Of a stretch of 64,000 bases of DNA, positions 35,162 to 46,927 are shown one piece after another. Each line of letters opens with the position of its first letter. The first letter of the stretch is position 1. This DNA comes from Echria macrotheca. Lineage: Eukaryota; Ascomycota; Sordariomycetes; Sordariales; Schizotheciaceae. The DNA lies in NCBI GenBank assembly GCA_030411725.1, contig MU839844.1:62001-126000 (forward strand), in the 5' to 3' direction. The notes under the pieces are model-generated. The model had not been told where the DNA came from, ran no database searches, and saw only the letters and a list, made by a program, of their open reading frames with translations. The translations under genes and the position numbers were made by a program.

Positions 35162-35547
35162 AAGCATCCGCCATCCTCCGCCAGCTTCGTCAATGAGATA
35201 CTATTGCAAAGACTCGAACTTGACGAATTTCAAACTCAACATGAGCTGATTGCTGCTTTCCCGTCCCCCGTGCGTCACCGTGGGTCCCTTCCGTGCGACG
35301 CCGTCTCGTTTTGACGGTCCGGGACCGGGCTCGCCCTGTTCATGGTGGAATTCCCCAGGAGACAGTTGACGGTTGTGCTTCCCTCTGCCACAAGACAACT
35401 GTCTGGGCCAAAGTCTGGATCGCTCCTCCTCCCACGCAGTCAATTGACTACCAGGGGTGTCTCAAGCGCAGCAACTCAAGCAACCATCAAGCCGGTGGCC
35501 ATTACACAGCAGGACGCAGGGTATTCGCAGTAGCAACAAGAGGAGCC

Positions 35548-38500
35548 ATGACCCTTGCCCGTCTGATCTCGCGGCCGGGAGGAGCAGCTAGCCGGCGAAA
35601 ACCGGCAGGCCATGTTCGGAAGGTGTCGAAGGGTGTCCAGAATCTGGTGGTGCCCGCACATGAGAGAAACCCGACGTGGAGCTCACTGCCCGACGGTCGG
35701 CGCCTTGCCTCGGCCGGCTTTACACAGTCCGCTGCCCCGCGATCCACCCACCACCGCCTGACGGGAAGCCCTCTTTTCTGCAGGACCATCACCGCCCCTG
35801 CCTTTCTTCCTGCATCGCAAGCAACCCCCATCTCCAGGTCACTGTCTGGCTCGGCCCCCGTCAAAACCATGGTCGCCACCAAGATTGACGGCACCGCGAT
35901 TGCCAAGCAGATCCGCGAGAGACTACGCGCCGAAATCGCCCAGATCAAGGAGACAAACCCGCGGTTCCGCCCCTCGCTCAAGATCATCCAAGGTATGTTT
36001 GTCCTACCCGAGACTCGAGTTTCGAGTCTTTGTGCTAACTGTGGCTTTGCAGTGGGTGATCGGTCTGATTCCTGTAAGCTACCCCGCCGTGGGTCTTAAC
36101 ACCCAACCGGCAGACTCGAGCGTGACAAAACTGATACATGCTGCCCGCAGCTACTTATGTTCGCATGAAGTTGAAGGCTGCCGAGGAGGTGAGGAGCAAA
36201 AGACGCCGTCCGAGCCTATTCCGAGTCCAAGGCGCTGACAGGCTGTGTAGACTGGAATCGACTGCGAGCTTATCAAGTTCGACGAGACCGCTACCGAAGC
36301 CGAGCTTGTTGCCCGTGTGCAGAGCCTCAACAATGACCCCTCTGTTCACGGTATCCTAGTTCAACTGCCCCTTCCAGATCATGTCTCGGAATATGTAGTC
36401 ACGTCTGCCGTGGCAAGCGAGAAGGATGTCGACGGCTTCGGCACCACGAATATCGGTGAGCTTGCCAAGCGCGGCGGGCACCCCTATTTCGTTCCCTGCA
36501 CCCCCAAGGGTGTTATGGTCCTTCTCCAGGAATCGGGTGTCGAACTGCGCGGCAAGAATGCCGTAGTGGTTGGGCGGAGTGACATTGTTGGGAGTCCTGT
36601 CAGCTACCTGCTGAAAAATGCAGATGCTACCGTGACCGTCTGTCATTCCAAGACCCAAAACCTGGAGCGCTACCTGAAGGACGCCGATATTGTCGTTGTT
36701 GCCATCGGACAACCTGGATTCATCAAGGGCGAGTGGCTGAAGGAGGGAGTCGTGGTCATCGACGTTGGAACGAACTACATCCCCGATGCGAGCAAAAAGT
36801 CAGGCCAACGGTTGGTGGGCGACGTTGACTTTGAGTCGGCCTCACAAGTTGCCTCCCAAATCACCCCCGTTCCTGGCGGTGTTGGCCCGATGACAGTCGC
36901 CATGCTTCTTCAGAATGTGGTCGACGCTACGACCCAGTCCTTCAACGCCCAAAAGCAGCGGAAGATCGTCCCTCTACCTCTGAAGCTCCTTGAGCCCGTT
37001 CCATCCGATATCGCTATCTCGAGGGCACAGGCACCCAAGCATGTCACGCAAATTGCTCATGAGATTGGCATTTCACCCTCCGAGTTGGAGCCATATGGTG
37101 CTTACAAGGCTAAGGTCGATCTCGGCATTATCAAGCGTCTGGCGCATCGCCGGGACGGCCGCTATGTCGTCGTCACTGGTATAACACCCACACCGCTCGG
37201 TGAAGGCAAGTCGACCACCACCATGGGTCTCGCTCAAGCTCTGGGTGCCCATGTCGGACGTCTCACATTTGCCAACGTCCGGCAGCCTAGCCAGGGACCT
37301 ACCTTTGGTATCAAGGGCGGCGCTGCAGGAGGAGGCTACAGCCAGGTCATTCCCATGGATGAGTTCAATCTCCATCTGACCGGCGATATCCACGCCATTA
37401 CTGCAGCGAACAATCTCCTCGCTGCGGCGATTGATACGCGGATGTTCCACGAGAGCACACAGAAGGATGGTCCGTTATACAGACGCCTGGTACCGGCTAA
37501 GAATGGAAAACGAGAGTTCGCGCCGGTCATGTTCCGCCGGTTGAAGAAGCTCGGAATTGACAAGACGGATCCCGATTCCCTGACTGAGGATGAAATCCGG
37601 CGGTTTGCCCGTCTGGACATTGACCCGGAAACCATCACGTGGAGACGTGTCTTGGACGTCAATGATCGCCATTTGCGCGGAGTCACCATCGGCACAGCCG
37701 GAACCGAGAAGGGCCACACTCGCTCGACCGGTTTTGACATCTCCGTGGCAAGCGAATGTATGGCGATTTTGGCTCTCAGCACCAGCTTAGCGGACTTGCG
37801 GGAACGCCTTGGCCGCATGGTTGTTGCGAGCTCAAAGAGTGGTGACCCGGTCACTTGCGACGATATTGGAGCCGGCGGTGCCTTGACTGCGTTGATGAGG
37901 GATGCCATTAAACCCAACCTCATGCAAACTCTGGAGGGAACACCCGTATTCGTCCACGCAGGGCCATTCGCGAACATCAGTATCGGAAACAGCTCCATTC
38001 TCGCCGATAAGATGGCTCTGAAGCTTGCCGGTACAGAGCCCGATGAGAACTACAACTCCAAGGCGGGGTTCGTGGTTACGGAAGCTGGTTTCGACTTCAC
38101 TATGGGCGGTGAGCGCTTCTTCAATATCAAATGCCGGACATCTGGTCTTGTCCCAGATGTTGTCGTCGTCGTCGCGACTATCCGTGCTCTCAAGGTCCAT
38201 GGCGGTGGCCCGCCTATCTCCCCCGGCGCACCTCTTGATCCAGTATACAAGCAGGAGAATGTCGACATCCTGCGCAAGGGATGCGTCAATCTCGCGAAAC
38301 ATGTAGCAAACGCAAAGGCTTACGGAGTGTCGGTTGTTGTCGCGATCAACAAGTTCTCGACTGATACGCCGGCCGAGATTGAAGTTGTCCGGGAAGAAGC
38401 CATCAAGGCTGGAGCCGAGGACGCTATTCTTGCTAACCACTGGGCAGAGGGCGGCAAGGGCGCGGTTGACCTCGCCAAGGGTGTCATTGCCGCAGCCGAG

Positions 38501-38887
38501 AAGCCCAAGGACTTCAAGCTCCTATACGATCTCGAGGGTACCGTTCAGGAGCGCATCGAGAAGATTGCCTTTGAGATGTACGGGGCAAGCGCAGTAGAGT
38601 TCAGCGAGCTGGCGCAGAAGAAGGTGGACACATATACCCGCCAGGGCTTTGGCAACCTGCCGATTTGCATCGCCAAGACGCAGTACTCTCTCAGTCATGA
38701 CCCGGAACTCAAGGGCGCCCCAACCGGTTTCACGGTCCCCATCCGGGACGTGCGGATGGCTGCTGGTGCTGGATATCTCTACGCCTTGGCCGCGGATATC
38801 CAGACCATCCCTGGTCTCCCGACTGCCCCTGGCTATCTCAATGTCGACGTCGACACGGAGACGGGTGAGATCGACGGGTTGTTCTAG
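35548..38887 (+). CDS. ADE3: C1-tetrahydrofolate synthase (trifunctional)
   Basis: Methylene-THF dehydrogenase, methenyl-THF cyclohydrolase and formate-THF ligase in one chain, supplying one-carbon units for purine, thymidylate and formyl-Met synthesis. Exons: 35548-35992, a 21-nt exon at 36053-36073, 36151-36188, and 36251-38887. From ATG 35548 the product is 1,046 residues; from ATG 35869 (MVATKIDGTAIAK) it is 939, the length of the cytosolic yeast enzyme. The extra 107 residues are rich in Arg, Ser and Ala with almost no acids, like a mitochondrial presequence. In the short form's numbering, the microexon encodes most of GDRSDS, the catalytic YVRMKLKA follows, then the PGGVGPMTVAML motif, and the ligase P-loop TPLGEGKST (Lys381). 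Both starts have good contexts (GCCATGA, ACCATGG), so one gene may serve both compartments; that is inference. Confidence 0.93.
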
Positions 38888-39509
38888 GTCATGTCTGTGG
38901 TCATACTACCCCTGAAACGGGCATATCATCTTTTCTTGTCATGTCGTAGCATCTCTGCATGCGGCGTATCTCAATCAACTGGTTTAAATGGAGCGAGGAG
39001 CCTATCGGGAGTGCGTGTTTTAACACATGGCGCTGGGTTACGGTCGGGTTGTATCTTAGAAGTCGGGCTCGTTCTATTTAACTAGAAGGGCTTCTCAAGA
39101 GGGTTAGAAAAATAGAGCAGATTCAAGGAGCTTGATGTGAAGAATGGACCGTGAGTCACCAGTGTCTCAGTCTCTTCGGCTACTGTATCTGGAGAGGAGA
39201 AAAGAAGGCATCGCCACAGCTGTATTGAAGTATGTGCCTAATAATGAATCTTGTCTAGGCGGTTGGTATGGTGCTACTTGAGTGAAAATGTCTGCTTGGG
39301 AGCCTAGAGGAGGTTGATATTTGTGAGTTACCGGGGAGCAGAATACATCGGCAATACGGCGGTTGGTTCCCAGATGATTGTGAGGATTCCAACCAAGAGT
39401 CAGGTCGAGGTGGATGGTGTGAACTACGTACGCATGGGCCTCTCGAGGGCATGCCAGGTTAGCAGGGTGTTTACCATCTCCGGGCGGGTGGGGAGGGTGT
39501 TCCGGTTCC

Positions 39510-39533
39510 GATATCGATATCGATATCGATATC
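39510..39533. repeat. (GATATC)4 microsatellite
   Basis: Four perfect copies of the self-complementary hexamer GATATC in tandem, so the whole 24-bp tract is a palindrome. Confidence 0.95.
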
Positions 39534-42500
39534 TTATTCTTGCATCTCGTCAAGGTGTCATATTGGAGTGCAGAACTTCAATCTCTTTGCTACGAAGCCT
39601 ATATGTTGACTCGAGTTCTATCAAGTGCCCTATTTCCCATAACATGGGCGTCAAAGACCCAAACATGTTTAGCTTCAGCACAAAGGTACGGCTTATCAAT
39701 CTCCAACTATTTCCATATCGAGCTACGTAGGTAGATGTCTGCATGATGAAGTCCAGACTACCTGAGATGGTTTGAATGGACCAAGAAGCAATATATACTG
39801 ATATCGATGAACTCTTTTGTTTGAGACATCTTTTGTTTACACGCAGAAAACTGTCTGTTCTCAGCTCTTAGACAACATTTCCCCACATTCATAGCTTCCA
39901 GGCCATACGGAGGCTGAGCAAGTCCCGGCTGGTACTCATCAGGACTGGAGCCGGGCTAGTACTGCTCATGGGTGCTGTTCCTCAACCCGCCTATGGAGTC
40001 TAAGTAACTGTCACCAGAGTACCGAATAAAACACCCACCATGACATGGAACTGACACAGTATCTCGGAATAACTAACAGACGCTGCCCAGGGTACCGAAC
40101 ATCTACGACACCCTTATCCCTAACCCATAGATAGGTACCTATCCCAGCTACTCAACACTTTTCCTACACGTTTTTCATGTACGGATTACCAAATAGAACT
40201 TGGCCCCGTGCCCCATATATGCACAAGTCACAACTGCATAACCCCAGCACAACGAAAGACAACTACTCAGTGAGACCGAACAACCAGCGGCACAACAAGA
40301 CCCTGCAGAAACGAAACACCCGACCCGAACCCAAGACCCAGGCATCCGGGTTCGGGTTTGACTATTTGGATACGCACCGGAAGACCCGGCCATGCACCTC
40401 GACAAATTCCTTCTCAGACCGAAAATGAGAATTTGTCGAATCCCGTACAGATTACGATACGCTCACTTGGATGGAGTACGGTGAGAAAGCTCGGATGAGC
40501 GGAGAGGAGACGAGAAGGGGAGTGGAGGAGAGAGGATTCTCCTTCCGGGGTGTCTGGTGGATGGATGAGACGGGAATGACATTCGATGCTGACTGTGATG
40601 TGTGTGCACCGGTAGGTAAGAGATGTGTGTGTGGAGTGATCTGTGTCGTGCGTGGGTGAGTGTGTGTGTGTGGCTGGTGAGGTGGAGGAGGTGGAGGAAG
40701 AGTATGTAAGAAAGAGTGATACCCAACTGCCTGGACCGCAGCAGAGAGGTATGCAGGTCATCTGTGTCTCAGATCTATCTGCGTCGACAAAGATCAAAGA
40801 CGAAGACGAAAATGCAAAGAACAAAATCCAACTCCTTCGAGTAAACAATCCGAACACCTGGGGAAAAAACGGGGGCTGCTCGGATCCAGATATCCCGTTG
40901 AAACAATCCTCCCGGCCTACACTCGGGCCCTATCCCGGACCAACGAAAGGATTTAACAGTTACATGTTTCTCGCAAAGGATCGAACGAGACTAAACTGAC
41001 TGCCTAGTGGCTGGCCTAGTCAGAGGTAGAACCCCCCCGCAGTTTCTCTTACATCACCTCCACCGGCAAATGCAAGTTTGCCATGTAAGTTTGTTGGTGA
41101 TGGCTTCCCGCCTTGCTCAACTTCGTATTTCGAAATAGCATACTCGATGGAAAACAAGGTAGGTAGATAGTTTTCAACTTCAAATGTTGATGCCTCGAGC
41201 TGAGAAGGAACCCGCGCCAGGCAGACTCGAAACACCAAGGTGACGACATAGGAAAGAAGATGCGGCTGTGCGACAACTCAAAAACACACAAAGGTGTGTT
41301 TCCCATTGCAACTCTTAGGGCTGCCAGGTGCTGCTCTTCGGTCCGATCAGGCGCATACGCCAGAGGTGCAGCAGTCACATCTCCTTCCCCAAGAGTTTGC
41401 TTCTGTGTGTGTGGTGACATTGCAGCCAACTGGAAGTCGAGCCGGTACCTAGCGGCTGCTCTCCGTGCGAAGGTGGGTGAAACTCGTCGCCAGAAGAGCC
41501 GTTCGCAGCACCTAGCTGACGCCACTCGGGGGCCATGTAAGTCAGTACGACAAGCAGCGGCAGCTAGTTGTTAGATGGGCACTAGGCAGTCAAGTTTACT
41601 GTGTACGGTGTGTTTCATGTTCCTGGCGCGCTGCGAGCCACAGCATCTGCGCCTCTGTGGTCTAACCAACTGCCGTCAGGCCCCGGGAGGCCCGGTGCCG
41701 GTCCCTGCCATCGGTGATCATTGTCCGCACCGAAGCAGAGAGAGCAAAACGATCAAGACCAACATGTAGCGGGAAAACGGTTCGCTGGCCAAGCACCACG
41801 CTCCCAGGTCTATCTTTGTGGCGCCGGTGGTGGAGGCTTAGAGAACATGGATATAGAATCCTCGCCAAACGAGTGTCGGCTAAGAAGCGGAATTGAGAAT
41901 TTAACAAGGGAAAAATAGAAAGAAAAATGGGAAAAATGGGCGGCATGACATCTTCACGCAGATCCCGGTGGGCTTTGCCAGTACGCCTATTGGTATGCCA
42001 CGCTGAGTAACGCAACGATAAGATGCTACCCCAGCTGACGGGACTTTGGCGAGGCCCAATCCGAAGCTGGGGACTTGCGTGTAACGCTAAACCGATGGGC
42101 GAAATAGCAGCAGCAGCAGTGAAGATGGGAATAGAGACGGCGAGGAGAGGCTAACACAAATCGATCACCAAGCAGCGCGGCGTCGACGACCGTGCTGGGC
42201 GAACCAGGTAGGAGAGCTATTTCGGACCCGAGCTAAACCTGGCCTGGGAAAGAAGAGCTATATTCACGGATTCCATCGTTGATGAACCATGTTGCGCGTG
42301 GGCAAGCCAGCAGCAGCCATGGACCAGACCACTGCGGAGAGTGGCCTGGCAACGAAACCCGGACCCAGTGGATATTGTGTGCGTGCCGTCAGCGGACCCG
42401 TAGACACGGTTCGCTGTTCCCTGCCACAGCTTTCCGGCCACCGTCGTGCCGGCATGCAAGTCGACGATTGCCTCTTCCCTTCTGGGCGGGCGAGGGTGCT

Positions 42501-43781
42501 TGGCGGCTGCGACACTCGCCCGATTTAGCGATCAGCAGAGCCGTTTAGGCGGACGACGACGACGTCGGGTGTCCCGTCGCCATCAATCAAGCGAGATGGA
42601 ATCTCAAAGTGAAGTCTTATCACGCGGACGTGGCGGGCGACCAGGTGCGCTCTCAGCGGAGTCCGGGGCAGATGATATGGAATTAAGACTGCGGAAAGAG
42701 GAAGAGTGACGTTTGCTATAAATATCTCTAAGCGCTGGGGCGTAGATGCAAGGAATTTGATAGCGTCCACCGTGCCAAGACGGGGCGCGAGAGCCACAAT
42801 ACGGACCGTGCGACAGCCACAAAGCCTGGACCACTTCTTTCCTCAACCACAACCGTCGAATGGCAGGCACGCACCCGCGAGCATGATAGCATCTGGAGGA
42901 AAGAGGAAAAGAGCACGGCTCGGAGGCCGGACCCAGCTCCGGTTTTTCTTTAAAAAGTATTTCGGGGTCACTGATTGATTGTTCACATCTCAAATCACAG
43001 CAGGCGGCCCGCCCTCGCCGCTGGGTGCGAATTCGGCAGGGAGCCTGTCGACTCCGAGTCGGATTGGAACTGGATTCTGTCTGCGTCTGAGTGCGGGTGC
43101 TACGGGACTCGGGGCTTCGGATTGTTGGAGACGGGCCAGCTGCTGGCTGTTGGTGCGAGGTGGTAAGATCGAAGCCTGGGCCGTTGACCAAAGGGAGAAT
43201 TTCCTCCCAGGTTGCTTGCTCCTGCTGCGAGCCGTGGTGGACGCATGGGAGCCGGCAGGACCCGCAACGATAGATACCCGGTGCCCCGCTTGCGAGAGTG
43301 GTGGGGGGTGGCTTCCCAGTCCGGGGATAGGCTGCACCCGTTGGCACAAACCGCAAACCAGATTTTGCGGCTCGCGTCCGTCTGCTGGAAATTGGTGCCT
43401 GAGGCGGTCGGCACGCCATCCCCACGTTCTGTTCGCTCTTTTGCTCGTACCTGGGGCTTCAGGACCCGCGAGGCTTAGCAAGGCACCGATATACCCCTGA
43501 CAGCTCTGGCTCTTCCACCACGCTCGTCCGAGAGTCTCCGACAACGCGGCATGGACGACGCGGGAAGCACGACAGCGGAGCACTGCGAATCCGCGTGTGC
43601 GGGGTTGCTCTTGGCTGACCTCCCCGGCCGGCTGCCCCGCCGATGCTGGTCTCACAGCAGGTTGTCCCGCTGTCCATTCGCAGGCGTTGGATGATCTGAA
43701 ACTCGGTCCAGGCCACCATCTCAAGTCCGCGCAGCAGTTGTTGGTGCCATCGCTGCACAACCCGCCGATGCGCGGAAGCAG

Positions 43782-43830
43782 CAGGCGACAAGCGACAGGC
43801 GATAGGCGACAGGCGACAGGCGCCAGACGA
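43782..43830. repeat. 7-bp minisatellite, unit ACAGGCG
   Basis: About six or seven consecutive units of ACAGGCG with single-base variants (ACAAGCG, ATAGGCG, CCAGACG). It gives the overlapping minus-strand frame its periodic ACRLSPV-like translation, which argues that this frame is not a gene. Confidence 0.85.
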
Positions 43831-46800
43831 CTTGCCGCGCATCGACCAGCGGCGGCACATGCTGCAAGCCCGGCGATCGTGCTCGGATCAGGAAGCTGAC
43901 AGGCTGGAGCAGGCGAGCACACAAGCCACGGAATGCCGGGTGGCGTGTTGGGCCTGTCCGCAAACCGCTAGTGCCATGCGCATCTTGCCAAACGGGATCG
44001 GAGCGAATCGGCGGGGTGAGAATAAGCGCTCGTCTCTCTGTCTCCTTGCGGCTCTCCAACATGGCAGAGCCGGCGACGAAGCTTCAGGAGGCATCGACGA
44101 CGCCGGGCCGCTTCGGAGACGCAGCTTGACGTCGGACGCGGCAGACACCGGCCGTCTTCGATCATCGCCGCGTTGGCGCGCCTTAGCGCTGGCCTCGCAC
44201 ACGTTGGCGGGAAAACCTGTACGGTCTTCACCTCCAGCGAATCCCAGCAGACGCGCTGTCACACCCATATCGTCATCGTCGCCAACATGTCGGTCACGAG
44301 TGTAGCGAAAGACGGGATACGCACGGCGTCTTCTGATGCGCCCGGCGTCCGTCTTCACCAACAGTGGCAATCTGCATCAGCGCGCCTCTGGAGCCGGTTG
44401 GCTGTTTTTCATCATCCTCATGGTGCTTCTGTGAGGTGGATCGCCGGTCCCTTTGCGATGCAGGTCATTATGGCGTGGGCTACCAAGACGCATGCCGCCA
44501 TCTCCGGGGAAGCTCAGATTGACTGGCCGCGCCGCGCCGTGCCGGCCCCCAACGACAGTGAAGCTGGCCTGCCACGCGATGCAATCAGCGGCCCGTCGAA
44601 CGATTGGAGGGGCCGAGATGGGATGATTCCACCACCAGCTCGGGTGGCTCCCGACAAAGAACGCTTTCGGTAATCATATCGAATTCTTCTGGACACGCTG
44701 CGGACTGCGTACGCGAGTAGATCTCCATGGCATTTTGCAGCCCAGGAGCGTTCTGCCTGTGCGCCTGTCGGCGGACCGCATTCAGACCAAACAAAAATAG
44801 GATCTTACAAGCAGGCGGCGCGGGTCGAGACTGACCAGTGGGATTTAACGAGGCGTCTAAGCCCCCCCTGTCTGCACATCATGCCAGCCGGCACACCCCT
44901 GTCCCTGGCCCGTCGACGCCAAGTGAAGGTTATCTCCATCGTCGCATCAAAGGGACACTCCGCATCGAGCAAGCTGCCCCTCCAACACGGCCGAGCTGCT
45001 GCGCTGCTGTAGCAGAGCTCCAACTCACCACGGTGACGGCGACTTCGATCGTCGACCGTACAGACAAGATCCCGCACCACCATACATGGCGCTGCGTCGT
45101 GCTTGATATCGCGGTTAAGCAGGCCCGGCGGCTTTTCCACTCTGTCGGAGTCGGAGGCACACTCGAGAAGCGGCTATTCTGTCGTCTGTTGCGCTTGCTC
45201 TGCGCGGGTTTCGGGCGGCCGTGTTGGCTTCCGTCATGGAACAGCCGTGGTGTGCCGCAACCAGGCCTTGACCCTCCAGCGACGTTGTAGCGGGAAGCGG
45301 CTCCTTCGCGGACTTCTGTTGCCTGTTGGTGTTGTCCAACTTGTGCCTTGCAAGATTCGGTTCTATCCTAGCCTCTTTCTGGAGCTTGGCGGAAGCGCGA
45401 CAGCAACGCTGGACGGGCCTCGAGACGCATCTCGGTGTTATCTTGAATTCTTCCACTCGGTGTCCTCGAGATGGTTAGCCAGCCAAACCTTCTGGTCGTG
45501 TAACACTAGCTGCATAATCCTGTGCACCCCTTGTCGGTCGGCGGGTGCTGCAGTTTTCGGGCCTGCGCCTCTCGCCTGTCAGACCAGTGGTCGTCGAGTG
45601 AGCAACAGCGGCCACACAGCGAAGGACCCAGCACACGTTTGGCGGGCCAACTTCGACCACACTGCGAGGCTTCGGTTCCGAACATGGGTGAGCACGCTGT
45701 GCTGGCCGCCGCTTCCGCAGTGGGTGAGCCCACGTCGCACACTCCCAAACCCCCCGAGATATCTGGCTTCCCCACGGCCCTGGGCTACGGAATGCGGCGT
45801 TTATCAGGACGGCTGCTGAGCAGCACCGCGGCACATGGCTCTTAGAACAGCAACGGAAACTCTAGCTCCCGGGAGGGACAGACGGCTTGGCGTTCTGTTG
45901 GCGAGAGCGTCCACCCAACATGGCTAAAGACGTATTCCTCTTCTGGTTTCCTGGAAACGCAAAGAAGAGGTCGAAGAGGGCGGAAATTGTCGCGCGGTAG
46001 TTGGGAATGGCGACAGGCCTAAGCGACTTCAGACCGGACAGGAGAGCAATCCAGGAGCTTGGAAGTCGAAGAAAGCCGCCAGGGGTCAATCGTCGCCTCG
46101 CATCGCGGCAAAAAAAATCAAAAAATCGACAAAGCAGAAAAACAATGTGCCGGGTACCTCTGACAGGGTCTGCATGCCACCATCCCAGGGCTTGGACATG
46201 TAGCGGTACCGCGTCATCGCGCGGCTCTCGCTCACTGGTGCCGGACAGATTTGGAGGGGAAAGTATCCCTACGCTGCATCCTTTTCTGGCGCGCCCTCTC
46301 CGACTCTCACTCACGCATGCATCCCCGCCCCCCTTTACCGTCCCACCCCCTTGTTCACCAGCTCCAGCTAGCTGACAAGGGCCAGGGGGGTCCCTGGACA
46401 GCCTCTCCCAAACGGGCACACAAGCCTCGCTCTCTCTGCAAAACGGCCAAGACCGTTCTGCTCGATCTCCATCCCATGTCGTCCGCTAAAAGCTGGCATG
46501 CGACTTTGGCGGCCCTGGAAGGCCATCTCAATATAGCAGTGCCTCTGGCGTGCGCCAGTTTGGTACCCCAGGATGTTTCCGCTCTTGACCTCTGCTCATG
46601 GAGACTGCAGTCCCTCCTTCTGCATACTCTCCACCGTGACACTACTCTCGTCTCTCGAGGGCTGAGGCGTGCTCTCCCAATCTGCTCCTGTTTCTGTTCT
46701 GCCTGCTGCCATCTCGTGTCTGTCTCCCTTCTGCATACCGACCTTTAAGCCTCTTCCCCCCCCCCCCTTCTGCGTCTAGCTGCAGCAGCCGCGCGTGTAC

Positions 46801-46927
46801 TGCCGTACCCGCGACCCCTTGGTGTTTGTCCCGGAACGACTCCTACATCCTCTCTTTATTTGTCGGGGCAGTCCAACCGGGCTGTGTATTACTAACTTGG
46901 GCTATCTTACTTCCATTTTGGCCCATC

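Larger units (their letters stand above)
34388..35547. other. Divergent promoter region eIF3i / C1-THF synthase
   Basis: About 1.2 kb without a supported gene. It holds two TGAGTCA boxes (listed separately). The frame of the C1-THF gene stays open upstream to 35293, but without targeting-like sequence. Confidence 0.6.
38888..46927. other. Eight-kilobase gene-poor tract
   Basis: No frame here carries a domain. The longest (42604-43425 and 42990-43922, minus) are low-complexity readings of GC-rich DNA, and I could not assemble a spliced gene. It holds simple repeats: (GATATC)4 at 39510-39533, a GT run near 40660-40672, a 7-bp minisatellite at about 43782-43830, and a 12-C run at 46756-46767. 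GC content stays high, so RIP-decayed transposon remains are not evident. The right end is the promoter/leader of the transcription factor. Confidence 0.6.

Noticed and set aside
42990..43922. 310-codon minus-strand frame in the gene-poor tract
   Set aside because: Translation is low complexity and includes the 7-bp minisatellite read in three frames; no domain and no supporting start context.
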